Assembly (NCBI RefSeq): GCF_033659955.1
Contig: NZ_JARUJP010000002.1
Span: 124,001-188,000 of the forward strand
DNA length: 64,000 nt
Direction: 5' to 3'
Source: Clostridium_AM tanneri
GTDB taxonomy: Bacteria; Bacillota; Clostridia; Clostridiales; Clostridiaceae
Shown: positions 18,867-27,263 of the stretch, in pieces
How positions within the stretch are numbered: position 1 is the first letter of the stretch
Layout of the letters: the number at the start of each line of letters is the position of its first letter
The notes under the pieces: generated by a model
The model's database searches: none
Seen by the model: only the letters and a program-made list of their open reading frames with translations
Told to the model about the DNA's origin: nothing
Program-made: the position numbers and the translations under genes

Positions 18867-18904
18867 ATATAAAAAGTACTAGTTTTTACTAGTGCTTTTT
18901 ATAT
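18867..18904. terminator. Bidirectional terminator after the yczE-like gene
   Basis: A 17-bp stem (18867-18883 with 18888-18904) with one G:T-type mismatch and a 4-base loop, A-rich before and T-rich after. It lies in the 345-base gap between the yczE-like stop and rubrerythrin; besides this and the rubrerythrin promoter I see nothing in the gap. Confidence 0.75.
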
Positions 18905-19009
18905 TATTCAAATACATTCTAGAATATCCTATACATTTTTTAATTTACTAAATATTAATGAGTATTCTTTTAACGTCTTGGGAAAACCCATAAACCTCTG
19001 CATTATTCT

Positions 19010-19738
19010 TTATACCTCTATTTTATTTCTTTCATCAATCAACTTATCATCTGTGTCATTTATATCAATCTTGTCTTGCCTTAAATTCTTGTATAAAAGA
19101 ATCAAATTCATATGATCTGTATCCTTGGAACTGTACTTACCAATTTTAAAAGCAAACTGCACCGAAAATCCAATACTGCCCGCAGTTATCAAAGTTCCTA
19201 TTCCAACAGGCCCTCCTAAAATGTATCCAATGATTAAAACCGTTCCCTCTATAGCCCCCCTTATCATCCAAACAGGTTTGTTGATCTTCTTTACAAGCCC
19301 TTCCATTAATCCATCCCTTGGGCCCGCTCCCAGACCAACTCTTAGATAAAAATAGGTTGCCCATCCTATTACAAAAATGCCCATAAACAACATAAACATC
19401 TGTCCTATTATGTTATCTGGTGTACTAAAAACCTTAAACTTCTCTATCAGGTCAATAAATAACCCTATAAATATCATATTTAGCACACTAGCTAGCCCTG
19501 GTATAACACCAAGAAAATATGAAATTAGAAGAATTACAAAACCAGTTAATTCAGATACCTGACCCAGCGTAAGTGAGCTATGTTGTACTATCCCCATATG
19601 AAATACATCCCATGGACTCATTCCTAGTTTCGAGTATAAGGTTAACAATATTCCTATAGAATATAGTAGTAACCCAAACATTAGAGAAGGCATCTTCTTT
19701 ATTAAATCAATAATTAACTTTTTCTTTTTATCATTCAT
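19010..19738 (-). CDS. YczE/YyaS/YitT-family membrane protein
   Basis: A 242-aa membrane protein with five segments in residues 10-200; the motifs LTLYSKLGMSPWDVFHMGI and RVGLGAGPRDGLMEGL typify the YczE/YyaS group. No function is established, though B. subtilis yczE influences surfactin or bacillaene production. The C-terminal 35 residues are charged and cytoplasmic. Single gene. Confidence 0.8.
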   Translation of the reverse strand: MNDKKKKLIIDLIKKMPSLMFGLLLYSIGILLTLYSKLGMSPWDVFHMGIVQHSSLTLGQVSELTGFVILLISYFLGVIPGLASVLNMIFIGLFIDLIEKFKVFSTPDNIIGQMFMLFMGIFVIGWATYFYLRVGLGAGPRDGLMEGLVKKINKPVWMIRGAIEGTVLIIGYILGGPVGIGTLITAGSIGFSVQFAFKIGKYSSKDTDHMNLILLYKNLRQDKIDINDTDDKLIDERNKIEV

Positions 19739-19902
19739 AAACCCCTCACACCCCTAGTTAGTTTATTATATACAACCATCTCCCTAAATTTTATCACTAT
19801 ATTAACTAATTTCCAATATGGTTTCTTTACACTCCATTTGTAGCTTCAATCTCTTACCTACCTTTATTTATTATCGCCACTATGCTTTTTCATATAAACA
19901 AA

Positions 19903-19939
19903 AGAGAGAAAGTCAGTTTTTTCACCTGATTTTCTCTCT
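19903..19939 (-). terminator. Probable terminator after the secreted peptidase gene
   Basis: A 14-bp stem (19903-19916 with 19926-19939) with one mismatch, about 125 bases past the peptidase stop, in the 327-base gap before the yczE-like gene. Nothing else was recognised in that gap. Confidence 0.55.
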
Positions 19940-20065
19940 ATTTCTCTATTTAAATTGGTCAGTGTACAAGGATATATACAGTTTGGCATAATTAAGATTG
20001 TTTTAAAATATAGTTAACAGCTAATATACTCTATATTATTTATATGAATAATATATTTGTTCAAT

Positions 20066-21307
20066 TTAATCGTGATAAGTATAACTATGATCAATATAAA
20101 TCATATCATCTATATATAATGCGTTTATCCAAGCACTTGCTAGTCCATATCCATCAACAGCCTGGGCATATCCGTAATATGCAGGATAATTATTATATTT
20201 TACAGTAGAATATCCGTATACTGTCACGGTGTGAGGTCCATATGTTTCGGTACTGCTTCCTTCAGTCCAACCATCTTGAAGATCCGCAAGATAAGGGTTA
20301 TTGCTGCTAATAAGACTTTTAGCTATGCTAGGGTCAAAAGAATAGTATTCAGTTGCTCCGTTAACAGCTTGAGGATATTGACCATCTCCATTATATTCTA
20401 TAGTACAATTAACCTTTTGATCTTTTACTATATATTTTTGTAAGCCATACGTTGCATCTTTATAAAATGTTCCAAAATATGTTCCATCAGTCAGTGGTTT
20501 TTTCTCTGTTGGATATTGTGTACTAGGCAAATTAGTACACATATACTCTGAAGCCATAAATTTTTTTACAAGCACGTTGTAATCTGTAAAAAGATCCATA
20601 TCGTTAACAAAAGAAGAATTATAATGTTCATCATAATACCTAAGTAGTATTACTGCAGCAGTTGGAGTGCAAGCGTTTGCAAAGGTAATTTTATGATTAT
20701 ATAGTGGACGACTGCCATCTGCTTTTTTTATATTGTAATATGTAGTAGTTGTTGCTCCTGAATAACCTAGCGCTAAATCCGAAGTTTCTGGGATATCGTT
20801 CACCACACTATTAGACTTTCTAACTTTACCTTTTTTCTTGAAAATATCATATTTTTTTAAATCATTCAAATTACCTAAACTTTTTTTAGTTTTAGAGTCA
20901 ATAACTTGTCCATTAATACTTTCCTCTAAATAAGATAAAGGACCATTATATAAATGTTTTTTGTTTCTATCATTTATATAATCATTTGTACCTTCCTTTG
21001 AAAATTCAGTAATACTGTAATCAGATAAGTCAACTATTAAATACCCACCTGCATCAGAAGAAAAATATAATGCTTGTACAGTATCGCTTAAATTATATAA
21101 TTCAATAGGATTACTTAAGGTGCCTTTACTAACTTGATTGTTAAAAAACTTTTGCGCATATTTTTTAACGTTAGAATAGTCCTTATTTACTGATGATTGA
21201 GTTTGAGATGTTGTCTCAGAGGTTTGGGCAGCTAGTATACTACTAGTAGGTACTTGAGTAAATAGCATAGTTAAACTGAGAATAGTAAGTAATTTTAATT
21301 TTTTCAT
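20066..21307 (-). CDS. Secreted C39-like (papain-fold) cysteine peptidase
   Basis: A 413-aa exported protein: signal peptide (LLTILSLTMLFTQVPTSSILA, cleavage near residue 27), a propeptide-like region (about 40-170, YLIVDLSDYSITEF), then a papain-fold domain. The predicted catalytic Cys is in FANACTPTAAVILLRYYDE (about Cys213) and His in YGPHTVTVYGY (about His359), with WINA near 393 where the third residue would be. This fits the Peptidase_C39_2 or streptopain-like clans; the substrate is unknown. ATG at 21307 has AAAGGTGA 7 bases upstream; a GTG four codons earlier abuts that RBS. It is divergent from the CWB2/LRR surface protein gene. Confidence 0.75.
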   Translation of the reverse strand: MKKLKLLTILSLTMLFTQVPTSSILAAQTSETTSQTQSSVNKDYSNVKKYAQKFFNNQVSKGTLSNPIELYNLSDTVQALYFSSDAGGYLIVDLSDYSITEFSKEGTNDYINDRNKKHLYNGPLSYLEESINGQVIDSKTKKSLGNLNDLKKYDIFKKKGKVRKSNSVVNDIPETSDLALGYSGATTTTYYNIKKADGSRPLYNHKITFANACTPTAAVILLRYYDEHYNSSFVNDMDLFTDYNVLVKKFMASEYMCTNLPSTQYPTEKKPLTDGTYFGTFYKDATYGLQKYIVKDQKVNCTIEYNGDGQYPQAVNGATEYYSFDPSIAKSLISSNNPYLADLQDGWTEGSSTETYGPHTVTVYGYSTVKYNNYPAYYGYAQAVDGYGLASAWINALYIDDMIYIDHSYTYHD

Positions 21308-21319
21308 CACTTTTATCAC

Positions 21320-21613
21320 CTTTCTTTTTTAAATTTATTTTTAGTATTGTAAAAAAGCATAATGTTTCAATAAAGATTGCCTTAAAACATGCACATATTC
21401 ACTTAGAATTTAATAAAAATTGACCCAAACTCACAAAATTAAATTGAAATTTTCTGATTTTTTACAATTTATATTTACAGATTATATCACTATATTACAT
21501 TTATTTAAACGCCTTGAAATAAATGTATAAAACTAAACTTTAATCCATGTAAATAAAAGGCTAATATTCATATATTATCTATTAATGGTATAAAATATGT
21601 TATAATATTTATG
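21320..21613. other. Divergent intergenic region, no gene
   Basis: AT-rich spacer between the secreted peptidase and CWB2/LRR genes. It must hold both promoters; I could place only a -10-like TATAAT (21601-21606) for the plus-strand gene, without a good -35. Confidence 0.5.
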
Positions 21614-21633
21614 TTGGTATAACTTTATACCAA
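21614..21633. promoter_or_regulatory. Candidate operator palindrome upstream of the CWB2/LRR gene
   Basis: TTGGTATAACTTTATACCAA: perfect 9-bp arms with a 2-base centre, 8 bases after a TATAAT and 31 bases before the TTG start, so at or just after the start of transcription. Typical geometry of a repressor site; the regulator is unknown. Confidence 0.55.
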
Positions 21634-21664
21634 ACGTAAATATTGTTTAGCAGAGGTGATTGGA

Positions 21665-23599
21665 TTGAAAAAATTAGTATTATTTATTGTTATTACAATA
21701 TTAGAAATTGGTAATTTTTGTTTTGTACATGCTGAGAATAGTTATAATGTGATTAGAATAAGTGGAGCCGATAGGTATGAAACCTCATTGAATGTAGCTA
21801 ATAATTTTTTTGACATTGGTTCCAAAAATATAATTATAGCAAATGGAGAAAACTTTGCTGATGCTTTAGCAGGAACTATACTTTCAAAAAAATTAGATGC
21901 TCCTATTTTACTAGTTAATAAAAATTTTTTAGAAGATAAAAATTTTTTAAATTATACAGCAGTTTATTCAGGGGTAAGTGGAGGAGAAGCAATTTCTCCT
22001 AATGTATATATATTAGGAGGAACCGGTTCAATAAGTAACGATTACGAAAGAATAAGTGCAAGTAACCTAAAGACTATAAGATTAAGCGGAACAGATAGAT
22101 TTAGTACAAACAGTGCGATTGTAAATTCTGTTAGTGTAGAAAAGGGTACTCCTGTTATTATAGTTAACGGTTACCAATTTTTTGATAATTTAAGTGTTTC
22201 AAGTATATCAGGTATAAAAGGTTATCCAATGATTATGAGCACTGGAGATAAACTTAATGATGCTGCAGCAGAAGTAATAAGAAATATTGAACCATCTCAG
22301 GTATTTATAATAGGAGGACATGGTTCAATAAGTGATGTTGTAGTTAATGATATAAAAAACTGTGTAAAGAATTTAGACGACAGCAACATAACAAGAATAA
22401 GTGGAGCAGATAGATATGAAACATCATTAAATATATGTAAATACTTTAACATAAATAGTGCTACAGCAGTGATTGTAAGTGGTGAAGACTTTTCGGATGC
22501 TCTAAATGGAAGTGCATTAGCCGCAAAGCTTAATGCTCCTATTATACTCACAGATGGAAAAGATATTTCTACTCAAAAAAGATACTTAGATACTACCAGC
22601 TATAAAAAAATATTTCTAGTTGGAGGAAAAAATTCAATAACTGAGGACGTAGAAAATAAATTAAGTGGATTAGCTAGTAACACTGTAGTCACTTTTTCTG
22701 ATGAAAATCTAGAAGCTGCAATAAGAAAAAGTATAAATAAAGCAAATGGGGATCTCTATATTAATGATGTTAAAAACATTACGAGTCTATCCACTGATGG
22801 GTATTCAATAAACGATCTAAGCGGAATTGAAAAGTTAACTAACTTAAGAGTATTAGGGATAGTGGGTAATAATATTACAAATATAGAACCATTAAAAAAC
22901 TTAAATAATCTAGAGAGTCTTTACCTATCAAATGAAGCTGAACTAGCAGATATAAGTGCACTAGGACATCTAGGTAAGTTGAGCAATCTTACCCTTCTTA
23001 TACCTAATTTAAAGGATATAAGTGTGTTAAAAATCCTAAGTAATTTAAAATCTTTATCTATCTGTGATAGTAATTTAACAGATATAAGTGAATTAAAAGA
23101 TTGCAAAAATTTAATTTTCCTTTCATTAATGGATAATGAAATAAATAATATAAATGCATTATCAGAACTTAATAAACTAAAAACACTTCAGTTATATAAT
23201 AATCAAATAACTAGTATTAGTGCTCTTAAAAGTTTAACAAATTTGAATTGTATTAATTTAGCAGACAATCAAATAACAAATATAAGTGATCTTAAAGATT
23301 TAACAAACTTAACCAAACTTTATTTAGGCGAGAATAAAATAACAAATATAGATGATCTCAAAAACTTAATTAATTTAAGTAAACTTGATTTAAGTTTTAA
23401 TCAAATAACTGATATAAGAACTCTCGAAAATTTAACAAATTTGAATGAGCTCCATTTAAATAAAAATAAAATAAAAAATATATCTCCATTGAAACAATTA
23501 ATAAATTTACATCTATTGTTTATAGAAAATAATAAAACGAGTGATTCTGACATTAAGCAATTAGAAAAAGCATTACCAAACTGTCGTATATGTAAATAA
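21665..23599 (+). CDS. Cell-surface protein with CWB2 repeats and internalin-like leucine-rich repeats
   Basis: A 644-aa exported protein: signal peptide (about 1-24), three cell-wall-binding type 2 repeats (each opening RISGADRYETS or RLSGTDRFST; about residues 28-350) that bind anionic wall polymers, then the LRR cap FSDENLEAAIRKSI and about eleven 22-residue LRRs (LTNLxxLxLxxNxITxI) to residue 630, ending with a short Cys-containing cap. The LRR half is a likely protein-binding surface. TTG at 21665 is chosen with AGAGGTGAT upstream. LRR codons are very AT-rich and repetitive. It is one of three main plus-strand genes and neighbours IS remnants, suggesting an accessory locus. Confidence 0.88.
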   Translation: MKKLVLFIVITILEIGNFCFVHAENSYNVIRISGADRYETSLNVANNFFDIGSKNIIIANGENFADALAGTILSKKLDAPILLVNKNFLEDKNFLNYTAVYSGVSGGEAISPNVYILGGTGSISNDYERISASNLKTIRLSGTDRFSTNSAIVNSVSVEKGTPVIIVNGYQFFDNLSVSSISGIKGYPMIMSTGDKLNDAAAEVIRNIEPSQVFIIGGHGSISDVVVNDIKNCVKNLDDSNITRISGADRYETSLNICKYFNINSATAVIVSGEDFSDALNGSALAAKLNAPIILTDGKDISTQKRYLDTTSYKKIFLVGGKNSITEDVENKLSGLASNTVVTFSDENLEAAIRKSINKANGDLYINDVKNITSLSTDGYSINDLSGIEKLTNLRVLGIVGNNITNIEPLKNLNNLESLYLSNEAELADISALGHLGKLSNLTLLIPNLKDISVLKILSNLKSLSICDSNLTDISELKDCKNLIFLSLMDNEINNINALSELNKLKTLQLYNNQITSISALKSLTNLNCINLADNQITNISDLKDLTNLTKLYLGENKITNIDDLKNLINLSKLDLSFNQITDIRTLENLTNLNELHLNKNKIKNISPLKQLINLHLLFIENNKTSDSDIKQLEKALPNCRICK

Positions 23600-23628
23600 G
23601 TTAATACAGTTTTAAATAAGAACTCCAC

Positions 23629-23670
23629 AAAAAAGTGGTAGTTATCATGATAACTGCCACTTTAATTGTG
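23629..23670 (+). terminator. Terminator after the CWB2/LRR gene
   Basis: A 16-bp inverted repeat (23632-23647 with 23648-23663, one mismatch) starting about 30 bases after the stop, A-rich before and T-containing after. Confidence 0.75.
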
Positions 23671-23797
23671 TAACGAATATCCCTGGTTATACTAGGGGTT
23701 GAAAAGAACTTATAGCTATGAGTAGCAAAAAGAAACCTCCTTTGTTAATCTCAAATTAGGTTCGCCAACCAGAATGAAAACAAAGAAGGTCATTCAA

Positions 23798-24094
23798 ATA
23801 GATACATAAAGTTTATCACATAGCAAACGGAATTATAAATACCATATAGTTTTCGCCCCCAAGTGCAGGAGACAGATTATATATGGAAAGATGAAAACAG
23901 ATATAAGAAAAATACTTAGAAAACTATGTGAGCATAAGGGAGTAGAAATAATAGAAGTAACCGCATGTCCTAATCATATACACATGTTGGTTAGCATTCC
24001 ACCCAAAATAGGTGTTGCACAATTTATGGGATATTTAAAAGGTAAAAGTTCGCTTATGATATTTGATAGGAATGCAAGTTTAAAATATAAGTAG
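23798..24094 (+). pseudogene. tnpA: IS200/IS605 TnpA (HUH transposase), truncated remnant
   Basis: The frame reads YKYHIVFAPKCRRQIIYGK through LMIFDRNASLKYK with the HUH pair in CPNHIHMLVSIPP, unmistakably Y1 transposase of IS200. Damage: the start ATG is ATA (23798-23800), codon four is TAA (23807-23809), and after LKYK a TAG replaces the expected Tyr codon. The last third, which carries the catalytic tyrosine (YVDTVG region in relatives), is missing and replaced by IS256 sequence. Confidence 0.85.
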
Positions 24095-24104
24095 GAATAG
24101 TACA

Positions 24105-24530
24105 AAATATATCCCCTATAAGCATAGAAAAGAGTTTTGTAGAGATCTTAAAGAAGTCTATACTGCATCAACAGAACAATTTGCTTTAACAGCCCTAGAT
24201 AACATGAGGGATAAATGGGGAGATTTATATTCGATATCAATAAATTCATGGCAAAATAATTAGGCGGAGCTCTCTACTCTCTTTAAGTACCTTGGGGAAA
24301 TACGAGAGATGATTTATACAACAAATGCTATGGAAAGTTTTAACCGACAACTAAGAAAATTAACAAAATCTAAAAGCATCTTTCCTTCTGATGATTTACT
24401 TTTAAAGATGTTGTATTTAGCTAAACAAGATATAGCTAAGAAATGGACTCAAAATTTAAGAGGATCGTGACAAATACTAGCGCAGCTATCTATTCACTTT
24501 GAAAATAGATTTGATGAAAGTATGATATAG
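24105..24530 (+). pseudogene. IS256 (Mutator) family transposase, C-terminal remnant
   Basis: One frame reads KHRKEFCRDLKEVYTAST, then IREMIYTTNAMESFNRQLRK, FPSDDLLLKMLYLA and FENRFDESMI, the C-terminal part of an IS256-type DDE transposase. Two in-frame stops, TAG at 24261-24263 and TGA at 24468-24470, both replace tryptophan codons conserved in relatives. The N-terminal DDE portion is absent. Confidence 0.85.
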
Positions 24531-24753
24531 CTTGTACAATATCTACTGGCTAGTGGGGAGGTATCTCACTTTTTCAAAATAAAGCTTATACACTTAAAGT
24601 TTAGTAAAAATAAAAGAGGAAAAACTTAAAAGATTTATCCTCTCTAACATAAAAAACATATCCATATTCAAAAATCTTTAATAGAGTTTACATGAATTTA
24701 TTGACAGACTTCTAGGATTTGTCATGACCTTCGGTTTGTATTTTTTATTTATT

Positions 24754-24876
24754 TTATTCTTTATACGCTGCTACACACTTCGCTTTTGTAGGTGCTGGGT
24801 ACATCTCATGGCAGCAAAAGGCCTCGTGCAAGTATTCAAGGATTTTTCCTTCATTACTCTCACGAGGCTCAACCAA
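24754..24876 (-). other. Structured, GC-richer element downstream of glmS with a 40-codon open frame
   Basis: The minus strand contains a closing stem (24821-24828 with 24861-24868) around an inner hairpin (24838-24842 with 24847-24851) followed by TTTT, then a second structure (24767-24771 with 24811-24815, inner CTACA/TGTAG). The same strand has an open frame ending HEMYPAPTKAKCVAAYKE, but no RBS. It could be the far terminator of glmS plus a small RNA, or a remnant of a lost gene. Confidence 0.35.
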
Positions 24877-25020
24877 ACTTTATTATTTTTAACTATACTT
24901 TTTTATTCTTAATCAAACTTTATTATACTTAGACAGTTGTAAAATTCTATGACACTTGTTACTTATAATTAGTGACAATATTAATTGTAACTGACAATAA
25001 CTGTCGTCTACTAAAATAAA

Positions 25021-26850
25021 TTATTCAACAGTAACTGACTTCGCAAGATTTCTTGGCTTATCTACGTCACAACCCTTTTGTATAGCCATATAATAAGCTA
25101 ATAATTGTAACGGTACTACTGAAAGTACTGGTAAAAGTACCTCTTGAACTTCTGGTATATATATTGCTGATTCCACAGCCTTTTCTACATCAGTATTGCC
25201 CTCTACAGCTAGACCTAATACCTTAGCTCCTCTTGTTGTTACTTCCTTAATGTTGCTTACCATTTTTTCATATAGGCTCTTCTGCGTAGCTAATGCAACC
25301 ACTATAGTTCCTGGCTCAATTAATGCTATAGTACCGTGCTTTAGTTCTCCTCCAGCGTATGCTTCAGAGTGAATATAGGATATTTCCTTAAGCTTTAATG
25401 AACCTTCCATTGCTACGGCATAATCAAGTCCTCTACCTAGGAAGAACATATCCTTATGCATATAAGTGTTTGCAGCAAACTTCTGAAGAACTTCCTTATG
25501 ATTTAATGTTTCCTCTACTTTTTCTGGTAAAGTAAGCATATCATTTTTAATGCTTTCTATTTCCTCTGTTGTAAGTGTATTTCTATTTTGAGCAAAGAAT
25601 AAACCTATCATATACATAGTAATAAGCTGAGTAGTATACGCTTTAGTAGATGCAACTGCTATTTCTGGTCCTGCCCAAGTGTATAAAACATCATCAGCTT
25701 CCCTTGAAACTGAGCTTCCAACTACGTTAGTAACAGCTATAACTCTTGCTCCTTGTGCTCTTGCTTCTCTTAAAGCAGCTAAAGTATCAGCAGTTTCACC
25801 TGATTGACTTACTACAATCATTAAAGTTCTATCATTTATTATTGGATTTCTATATCTAAACTCTGATGCTATATCAACCTCTACTGGTATTCTAGCTAAT
25901 CTCTCAATTACATATTTTCCAACAATACCTGCATGATATGCTGTTCCGCATGCAACAATATATACTTTATCAATATTTTCTATCTGTTCTTTTGTGATTT
26001 TAATATCATCTAAAGTTACTGGTTTGCCAGGCATAATTCTTGAAGTCATAGTGTCCTTTATTACCTTTGGCTGCTCGTGGATTTCCTTTATCATAAAGTG
26101 CTCGAATCCACCTTTTTCAGCTGCATCAGCATTCCATGTTACATGGTGAAGTTCTTTATTTATTTTTTCACCCTCTGCTGAGTAAATTTCTACACCTGTC
26201 TCTGTTAACACTACAAATTCTTTATCATTTAAATAATAAACGTCTCTTGTTTGGTTTAAAATAGCAGGAACATCAGAAGCAATAAAATTCTCCTCTGCCC
26301 CAACTCCTACGATAAGAGGGCTGTCTTTTCTAACAGCTACAATCTTATCTGGTTCATAAGTTGATACAACCCCTAATGCATAGCTTCCTTCCATTTTTGA
26401 AACAGCTTTCATAACAGCATCTAAAAGATTGCCATCATAAAAATAGTCTACAAGATTTGGTATAACCTCTGTATCTGTTTCTGAGTAAAATTTATATCCC
26501 TTTGATATAAGCCATTCTCTTAAATGCATATAGTTTTCTATGATTCCGTTGTGAACAACACTTATTGTCTCTTTTTCATTTGTATGAGGATGGGAATTTC
26601 TATCTGATGGTTCTCCATGAGTAGCCCATCTTGTATGGCCTATTCCTATTAAGCCTTGTACAGGTTCCTGCTCTAGCTTGCCCTCTAAGTTAGCAAGTCT
26701 ACCCTTACACTTACTTACATTCATATTTCCAGCTTCGTCTATTATAGCTACTCCCGCTGAATCATATCCTCTGTATTCAAGCTTGCTTAACCCCTCTACT
26801 AAGATTGGTGCTGCTTGTCTTTTTCCAACATAACCAACTATTCCACACAT
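25021..26850 (-). CDS. glmS: Glutamine-fructose-6-phosphate aminotransferase (isomerizing)
   Basis: Makes glucosamine-6-phosphate from fructose-6-phosphate and glutamine, the first step to UDP-GlcNAc. The 609-aa protein starts MCGIVGYVGKRQAAPI; Cys2 (Cys1 of the mature enzyme) is the glutaminase nucleophile. Residues 1-230 are the class II amidotransferase domain, followed by two SIS sugar isomerase domains (SQSGETADTLAAL, ASTKAYTTQLI), ending DKPRNLAKSVTVE. Expression is expected to be limited by the glmS ribozyme 90 bases upstream. The gene comes after glmM in the same direction but has its own promoter. Confidence 0.97.
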   Translation of the reverse strand: MCGIVGYVGKRQAAPILVEGLSKLEYRGYDSAGVAIIDEAGNMNVSKCKGRLANLEGKLEQEPVQGLIGIGHTRWATHGEPSDRNSHPHTNEKETISVVHNGIIENYMHLREWLISKGYKFYSETDTEVIPNLVDYFYDGNLLDAVMKAVSKMEGSYALGVVSTYEPDKIVAVRKDSPLIVGVGAEENFIASDVPAILNQTRDVYYLNDKEFVVLTETGVEIYSAEGEKINKELHHVTWNADAAEKGGFEHFMIKEIHEQPKVIKDTMTSRIMPGKPVTLDDIKITKEQIENIDKVYIVACGTAYHAGIVGKYVIERLARIPVEVDIASEFRYRNPIINDRTLMIVVSQSGETADTLAALREARAQGARVIAVTNVVGSSVSREADDVLYTWAGPEIAVASTKAYTTQLITMYMIGLFFAQNRNTLTTEEIESIKNDMLTLPEKVEETLNHKEVLQKFAANTYMHKDMFFLGRGLDYAVAMEGSLKLKEISYIHSEAYAGGELKHGTIALIEPGTIVVALATQKSLYEKMVSNIKEVTTRGAKVLGLAVEGNTDVEKAVESAIYIPEVQEVLLPVLSVVPLQLLAYYMAIQKGCDVDKPRNLAKSVTVE

Positions 26851-26940
26851 TATTAAATTACCTGCCTTTCAACTTTTAAGTTTTAGGCTTTTAGACACCT
26901 CATTAATTTTGTAACAAAAATTACTTTTTGCTTTTATTAA

Positions 26941-27100
26941 TGTTTCTCGGTAGTGTCATACCGCAGGGCATCCGCCGAACACTCGATACTCCCTGTCCTC
27001 GTCAACTCAAGTGAGACTCTAAATCTATGACTTAGCTAGTGGAACCTACACACTGTGCAAGTGACGCTTCAAGTCTATCCTTCACTTAAGTTCTGGCGCT
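26941..27100 (-). ncRNA. glmS ribozyme-riboswitch
   Basis: Reading minus, the 5' end GCGCCAGAAC (self-cleavage between 27100 and 27099), the core GTTGACGAGGACAGGGAG, the downstream TTCGGCGGATGCCCTGCGG and the 3' helix ending CCGAGAAAC match the glmS ribozyme consensus, with an enlarged P1/P2 region (GTGAAGGAT, GTGTGTAGG). It uses glucosamine-6-phosphate as cofactor to cut the mRNA and lower GlmS. All core segments I know are present, so it should be active. Confidence 0.93.
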
Positions 27101-27129
27101 TATACTTCCAATTTTAAAAGCCTCATTAT

Positions 27130-27159
27130 ATTATATAGTATATATAAAAATTTGGTCAA
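27130..27159 (-). promoter_or_regulatory. Predicted sigma-A promoter of the glmS ribozyme transcript
   Basis: Minus strand TTGACC, 18 bases, TATAAT. Transcription would begin near 27123, about 23 bases before the ribozyme cleavage site. Confidence 0.65.
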
Positions 27160-27220
27160 CATAAATATTAATGTTTTCAAAAATTTAACCAAATACCATC
27201 CCCTAATAACTTAATATAAA

Positions 27221-27262
27221 ATATACCCCTAGAGGAACATATTTCTCTAGAGGTATACTTTA
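27221..27262 (-). terminator. Terminator after glmM
   Basis: A near-perfect stem of 13-14 bp (27221-27234 with 27245-27259) begins within a few bases of the glmM stop. It separates glmM from the ribozyme-led glmS transcript. Confidence 0.7.
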
Positions 27263-27263
27263 T

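Larger units (their letters stand above)
23736..24530 (+). mobile_element. Composite of decayed IS200/IS605-type and IS256-type insertion sequences
   Basis: An IS200-like left end hairpin (CCTCCTTTGTT at 23736-23746 with AACAAAGAAGG at 23779-23789) is followed by a broken tnpA. This abuts the 3' part of an IS256-type transposase gene. Neither element is complete, and both transposases carry nonsense changes, so the block is immobile debris. Confidence 0.75.

Noticed and set aside
24724..24912. A 62-codon plus-strand open frame near the IS remnants
   Set aside because: No RBS, a hydrophobic composition from T-rich sequence, and it overlaps the structured minus-strand element.
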